Below, piece after piece: positions 7,319 through 10,667 of a stretch of DNA of 10,667 nucleotides. Numbering within the stretch: the stretch's first letter is position 1; every line of letters begins with the position of its first letter. Origin of the DNA: JBBDNC01 sp040877875 (lineage in GTDB: Bacteria > Bacteroidota > Rhodothermia > Balneolales > Balneolaceae); contig JBBDNC010000201.1 of NCBI GenBank assembly GCA_040877875.1, forward strand, positions 1 to 10,667, given 5' to 3'. Made by a program: the position numbers and the translations under genes. The notes beneath the pieces were generated by a model that ran no database searches, was not told the origin of the DNA, and was given only the letters and a program-made list of their open reading frames with translations.

Positions 7319-9055
7319 TCAGTCTTCCAGATCCCTGCGAATTGCATCCATTCGTTTTCCCAACACAGAATCCGTTGCGGAAAACGATTTTTTATCCGGC
7401 AGATCTTCGTTTACGCTGATATAAAACTTGATTTTTGGTTCAGTACCCGAGGGACGTGCAGAGATGATACTGCCGGCTTCTGTGATGAATTGCAGGACAT
7501 TCGAGGAAGGCAGCTCGATATTGCCGGTTTCTCCTGAGTTGAGGTTTTTTTCAGTCCCCTCCAGATAGTCCTTGACGGTTACGATCTTCTCCCCTCCGAG
7601 GGAGGAAGGAGTATTTGACCTGAAATTCTCCATCATCTCACGGATTTCCTCTGCACCTTTTTTGCCCTTTTTGGTCAGGGAGATCAAATCTTCCTTGTAG
7701 AGTCCGTATTCCGTGTAGATCTCAATCAGGGCATCAAAGAGGGATTGTCCGAGAGATTTATAGTAAGCCGTCATTTCAGCGATGATTGTACAGGCCACTA
7801 CGGCGTCCTTGTCGCGGACGTGGTCGCCGATCAGATAGCCATAGCTCTCCTCCCCGCCGGCAATAAACTGTTCTTTGCCCTCCAGTTCCGTCATCAGTGC
7901 CCCGATATATTTGAAGCCGGTAAGAGTGTTATAACAGGTCACGTTCTTTGATGCGGCAATTTTGTCGAGGAGGTAGGTTGTGACGATCGTTTTGACGATA
8001 TATTCTTTCCCTGTCAGTTTCCCCTTCTCTTCCCAGGCGTTCAGCAGGTAGTGAATGAGCAGAGTGGCGATTTGATTGCCATTGAGCAGGATAAACTCTC
8101 CGTCCCTGTTTTTGACGGCGATCCCCACGCGGTCACCGTCCGGATCGGTTGCCATCACCAAATCGGCATCCAGTTTCCGGGCTTTGTCAATGGCCATGGA
8201 GAGGGCTTCATGCTCTTCGGGGTTGGGGTACACAACCGTTGGGAAGTTACCGTCGATTGTACATTGTTCCTCAACCAGGTTGATGTTGGTAAAACCAACT
8301 GCTTTCAGGGCATCCGGGACAATTTTTACGGTCGTTCCATGTATGGGGGAGAAAACGATTTTCAGCTCGTGATGATCCTGAATAATCTGTGGCCGGACAG
8401 AAGCTGCCCGTACCCGTTCGATATATTTTTGATCCATCTCACTACCCATAATTTCAATATTCTCTTCAGCCGCATCAAAATTGATTTTATCAACGCTGTC
8501 TATTTTGTTGACCTCGGTGATAATATTCTTATCGTGGGGCGGGATGACTTGTCCGCCGTCCCGCCAGTAGGCCTTGTAGCCACTGTACTCTTTCGGGTTG
8601 TGTGAGGCAGTGAGCATCACCCCACTGTGACAGTTAAGGTGGCGTATAGCAAAGGAAAGCTCCGGCGTCGGTCGCAGGGCATCAAAAAAGTAGACATAGA
8701 TCCCGTTTGCGGAAAACACTTCGGCTGTGATACGGGCGAAAATTTCAGCATTATTTCGATTATCGTGGGCGATGACCACCTTAATCTGTTCATCCGGGTA
8801 GACCTTTTTTAGATAGTTACTTAGTCCCTGGGTTGCGCTCCCAAGGGTGTACTTGTTGATCCGGTTGGTTCCAACTCCCATAATCCCCCGAAGACCGCCA
8901 GTTCCGAATTCAAGGTCTTTATAGAAAGCATCGGTCAACTCTTCATACTTTTCCTCATCCAGTAATCGCCGGATCGCCGACCGGGTTTCTTCATCGTAAT
9001 TACCCTCAAGCCATGTGTTAATGCGTTTTGAAATCTTCGAATCGAGTTTTCCCAT
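7319..9055 (-). CDS. Phospho-sugar mutase (phosphoglucomutase/phosphomannomutase superfamily)
   Basis: Cytosolic enzyme of the alpha-D-phosphohexomutase superfamily, interconverting hexose 1- and 6-phosphates through a phosphoserine and a bisphosphate intermediate. The 578 residues match the size of the PgcA-like bacterial branch (also related to eukaryotic PGM2). All four active-site loops are present in order: TASHNP at 149-154 with the phosphorylated Ser151; the metal loop DPDGDR at 304-309; the sugar-binding GGEESYG at 400-406; and the phosphate-binding RPSGTEPK at 534-541. The N-terminal EFGTGGLRG at 49-57 is also typical. The frame stays open 59 codons further to a GTG at 9232, but family proteins begin near this ATG (GKLDSKISKRINTWLEG), so 9055 is chosen. 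A Bacteroidota-type -7 element lies 41 bases before it. Glucose versus mannose preference cannot be decided from the sequence. The role is probably supply of sugar phosphates for glycogen or envelope polysaccharide. Confidence 0.93.
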   Translation of the reverse strand: MGKLDSKISKRINTWLEGNYDEETRSAIRRLLDEEKYEELTDAFYKDLEFGTGGLRGIMGVGTNRINKYTLGSATQGLSNYLKKVYPDEQIKVVIAHDNRNNAEIFARITAEVFSANGIYVYFFDALRPTPELSFAIRHLNCHSGVMLTASHNPKEYSGYKAYWRDGGQVIPPHDKNIITEVNKIDSVDKINFDAAEENIEIMGSEMDQKYIERVRAASVRPQIIQDHHELKIVFSPIHGTTVKIVPDALKAVGFTNINLVEEQCTIDGNFPTVVYPNPEEHEALSMAIDKARKLDADLVMATDPDGDRVGIAVKNRDGEFILLNGNQIATLLIHYLLNAWEEKGKLTGKEYIVKTIVTTYLLDKIAASKNVTCYNTLTGFKYIGALMTELEGKEQFIAGGEESYGYLIGDHVRDKDAVVACTIIAEMTAYYKSLGQSLFDALIEIYTEYGLYKEDLISLTKKGKKGAEEIREMMENFRSNTPSSLGGEKIVTVKDYLEGTEKNLNSGETGNIELPSSNVLQFITEAGSIISARPSGTEPKIKFYISVNEDLPDKKSFSATDSVLGKRMDAIRRDLED

Positions 9056-9095
9056 GAGTAGATGTCTTTCTTTTTTGGTTTGACGACTTACAGAG

Positions 9096-9103
9096 CAAAT
9101 GTA
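9096..9103 (-). promoter_or_regulatory. Candidate Bacteroidota-type -7 element for the phospho-sugar mutase
   Basis: TACATTTG on the - strand fits the Bacteroidota -7 consensus TAnnTTTG at every specified position. A TTTG lies 15 bases upstream, a shorter spacing than the usual -33/-7 distance, so the -33 part is weak. Transcription starting just downstream would give an A-rich leader of about 30-35 bases before the ATG at 9055, as is common in this group. Confidence 0.4.
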
Positions 9104-9110
9104 AGTGGTT

Positions 9111-9350
9111 TGATTCAACAAAGACAGAAGATCCGTCAGCCGGTCTATATGATAAACCGATTGTAGCAGCATTTCGACTTCCCCCAGTAGGATCTCCCGG
9201 TATTTTCGGACAATCGTTCGTGGATCCGTCACCCGGGGGATGCCGGAAAACGGCCTCCTTCACCCTATTCTCCCGGGCCGGTTTTGAAAAACCGTTTGGA
9301 GTGTCTGGCAAGTCAGGGATCTGCGATGGGTCGCAGCTCCTGTTGAATCA
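9111..9350. repeat. Intergenic segment framed by a perfect 10-base inverted repeat and rich in hairpins
   Basis: This makes up most of the 324-base gap between the lipoprotein and mutase genes. TGATTCAACA at 9111-9120 is the exact complement of TGTTGAATCA at 9341-9350. Inside are CTGCGA-TGGG-TCGCAG (9321-9336, extendable past one mismatch), CGGTTTT-GA-AAAACCG (9279-9294), GCCG-GAAAA-CGGC (9242-9254) and two CCCGGG sites (9232-9237, 9272-9277). GATCCGTCA also occurs twice directly (9130-9138, 9223-9231). No target-site duplication flanks the 10-base ends and no terminal similarity extends beyond them, so a miniature transposable element is only one option; a structured leader or an old remnant are others. 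Confidence 0.35.
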
Positions 9351-9361
9351 TAGTGTGACTC

Positions 9362-9387
9362 ATAAAAAAGAGTGAGCCGTCACTCTT
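9362..9387 (-). terminator. Intrinsic terminator of the lipoprotein gene, overlapping its stop codon
   Basis: On the - strand AAGAGTGA-CGGC-TCACTCTT forms a perfect 8-base-pair stem with a 4-base loop, and the end of the stem runs into six consecutive T (complement of 9364-9369). The left arm contains the last coding bases and the TGA stop (9382-9380) of the lipoprotein gene. This is a textbook Rho-independent terminator. It separates the lipoprotein transcript from the phospho-sugar mutase gene downstream. Confidence 0.85.
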
Positions 9388-10297
9388 CAGGAAGCTGCCA
9401 GATATCCACCCGGTTCAGGTCAATATAGGGGACGGCCACCTGATTTCGCTGGGTGTCCAGTCCGATATCTGCAGGGCGTCCCGGTGTATGAATGAGGAGA
9501 AAGTCTGATCCATTCTCGATTACATGCAGGCTCGAATCGACCTGGCTGGCAGCCAACATCCGGCCATTCAGGAATTCAATGCCGTCAAAATTTCCCCCGC
9601 TGCCGGCTTGGGTAAACTCATTTAAAGATTCTTCCGAAGGGTCCCATGCATAAAATGTCAGGGCTTCATTCCAGGGGGCCAGTACCAGTTGATGACTTGC
9701 CGGATCCAGTGTAATGCCGTTTGGCGGATGAGGAAGCGAGCCTTCGACGATGGATACATTACCTTCCTGTATTTGATAGAGCCTGGATTGGCCCGTATCG
9801 GTGACATAGAGATTTCCATCGGAACCCGCTGCGATATCGTTGAGAAAGCCGGGCTCAAATTCTGTAAAGTCTACAAAATCGACCTGATCTCCCGTCATTC
9901 TGTTGAATCCGTGAATACCATCTATATCTGCAGCCCACAGGATATCAGCGGTAATATACATTCCCCGTGGAGCGTGCAAAGGATGCTCGTCAGTACCGGT
10001 TATGAATTCAAGCTCATCAATCGTGCCATCCGGGGTCACCTTGGATATAAAACCGTTTTCATCGCGGTCATTCCCGCCACCTGTAAAATTAGAAACAAAA
10101 TATACATCCTGGCCGGGGTCATATCGTACGGCCTCGGGGCCAGAAAATCCGGATATACTCTGTACCCGTGCAGTAGAGTCCTGAACGGTTTGCCAGGTAA
10201 GGGTTGTCATTTCCTGTGTTTCATCCTGGCTGCAAGAGGCAAAAAGCAAAGTTGCCAGCATGCATATTGAAAGCGAAAGCGATAATTGATTCTTCAT
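9380..10297 (-). CDS. Lipoprotein with SMP-30/gluconolactonase-like beta-propeller
   Basis: A 305-residue predicted lipoprotein. The N-terminus MKNQLSLSLSICMLATLLFA-SC has a short basic start, a hydrophobic core and a lipobox-like FASC with Cys22 as the lipidated residue, making it a substrate for Lgt. After a short polar linker comes a six-bladed-propeller type sequence of repeated strands (DVYFVSN, NLYVTDTG, QLVLAPW). Residues corresponding to the SMP-30 metal site appear in order: Glu55 in SGPEAV, Asn153 in FLNDIA, Asn193 in PPNGITLD and Asp238 in FDGIEF. SMP-30 relatives hydrolyse sugar lactones or other esters, but many envelope propellers are only binders, so the substrate is unknown. 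The frame reaches an ATG at 10366; the start at 10297 is chosen because it puts the signal peptide at the N-terminus. It is probably a single-gene transcript ending at the terminator that overlaps its stop. Confidence 0.8.
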   Translation of the reverse strand: MKNQLSLSLSICMLATLLFASCSQDETQEMTTLTWQTVQDSTARVQSISGFSGPEAVRYDPGQDVYFVSNFTGGGNDRDENGFISKVTPDGTIDELEFITGTDEHPLHAPRGMYITADILWAADIDGIHGFNRMTGDQVDFVDFTEFEPGFLNDIAAGSDGNLYVTDTGQSRLYQIQEGNVSIVEGSLPHPPNGITLDPASHQLVLAPWNEALTFYAWDPSEESLNEFTQAGSGGNFDGIEFLNGRMLAASQVDSSLHVIENGSDFLLIHTPGRPADIGLDTQRNQVAVPYIDLNRVDIWQLPEE

Positions 10298-10382
10298 GGT
10301 AGTTCCCCGATTAATAATTCCTGATTTAATGATTCTAAGGGTAAATGTACGTTCCTTCACGGACATTTTCGAATATAAGTCG

Positions 10383-10667
10383 CTATTTATGATCCGGCAA
10401 CCATCGTAGGCCTTTTAATGCACAAACGTTTCCCAGGGAAGAGAGAAACCGGTTGCCAGTGAAAGCCTCTATTGTTTTCTCTGCTCTAAGTATTGAATCG
10501 ATGCCATTTTCCTGCCCCCCCTCCGCATACCATTCCCGTTTTGATCCATTTTCACCTTCTCTGACTTTACAATTATTTCGGTTTCGCAGCAGTTTTATTT
10601 TAATTTTATTGAAGAAGGCTTTGCAAAACCAAGATTTTTGTTCAAGTTCAAAGCCAGTCCGCCAGCC
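10383..10667 (-). other. Unidentified open frame running in from the right edge (coding status doubtful)
   Basis: Reading leftwards from the last base of the window, the - strand frame is open for 94 codons to a TAG at 10385-10383, with no ATG inside. The peptide (GWRTGFELEQKSW... to ...LKGLRWLPDHK) is rich in Lys, Asn, Trp and Cys and matches no family I know. If real, it is the 3' end of a gene located 85 bases upstream of the lipoprotein gene start on the same strand. The + strand of the same stretch is also open for 55 codons from an ATG at 10501 to the edge, so openness alone is poor evidence. It may equally be non-coding DNA. Confidence 0.2.
10396..10457. repeat. Nested inverted repeat upstream of the lipoprotein gene
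   Basis: GGCAACC (10396-10402) pairs with GGTTGCC (10451-10457). Inside it GTTTC and GAAAC (about 10428-10449) form a second stem around TTCCC-A-GGGAA. In the - strand RNA this would be a closed two-level structure about 100 bases upstream of the lipoprotein start. It could be a leader structure, an upstream gene's 3' end or chance; there is no T-run making it a terminator. Apart from this and the doubtful open frame, I see nothing assignable in 10298-10667. Confidence 0.25.

Noticed and set aside
8051..8605. A 184-codon open frame on the + strand inside the phospho-sugar mutase gene
   Set aside because: Antisense to conserved motifs of the mutase, with no recognisable protein features.
9018..9311. 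A 97-codon open frame on the - strand overlapping the mutase start and the hairpin-rich gap
   Set aside because: It overlaps the well supported mutase gene in another frame and its composition matches no protein family; judged a shadow frame.
10538..10549. A 12-base match on the - strand to the first codons of proB (ATGGATCAAAAC)
   Set aside because: The similarity stops after a few more bases and the frame ends after 26 codons; most likely coincidence.
10607..10667. Possible tRNA 3' end at the right edge (TTCAAGT with a flanking stem)
   Set aside because: The only stem around it gives an 8-base loop, and no acceptor, D or anticodon arm can be drawn upstream.

Overview
The window looks like an ordinary chromosomal stretch of a Bacteroidota-related bacterium, most likely of the Rhodothermota/Balneolota kind. 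This placement rests on family resemblance of the proteins, on the general lack of Shine-Dalgarno sequences in front of the starts (A/T-rich leaders instead), and on one Bacteroidota-type -7 promoter element (TAnnTTTG) upstream of the phosphohexomutase gene. It is tentative. Base composition is near half G+C through the main genes and visibly lower in the first ~250 and last ~170 bases.

Layout: (1) 1-224, + strand, the 3' end of an unidentified AT-rich gene that enters from the left. (2) 250-2727, + strand, proB and proA, the first two enzymes of proline synthesis from glutamate, 54 bases apart and probably one transcript. (3) 2728-2889, a convergent junction with a GC-rich hairpin. (4) 2890-9055, - strand, in order of transcription: a phospho-sugar mutase (phosphoglucomutase/phosphomannomutase superfamily), a 1023-residue AsmA-like membrane-anchored envelope protein, and lgt, the prolipoprotein diacylglyceryl transferase. 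(5) 9056-9379, a 324-base intergenic stretch rich in inverted repeats, with a clear intrinsic terminator at its right end. (6) 9380-10297, - strand, a secreted lipoprotein with an SMP-30/gluconolactonase-type beta-propeller. (7) 10298-10667, no recognisable gene; a 94-codon open frame on the - strand runs off the window edge, and there is a nested inverted repeat.

How the genes fit together: ProB phosphorylates glutamate and ProA reduces the product to glutamate semialdehyde, which cyclises towards proline. The - strand genes have a loose cell-envelope theme: sugar-phosphate supply (phospho-sugar mutase), envelope or lipid homeostasis (AsmA-like), lipoprotein maturation (Lgt), and a lipoprotein that would be an Lgt substrate. 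The gaps between the - strand genes (162-324 bases) are large enough for separate promoters, so a single operon is not demonstrated.

I found no mobile element, CRISPR array, rRNA or tRNA gene, and no defence or biosynthetic novelty that can be defended from the sequence. The points most worth a second look are the N-terminally extended Lgt with an apparently repeated first membrane segment, the hairpin-rich intergenic region 9111-9350 framed by a perfect 10-base inverted repeat, and the compositional break at the left edge.
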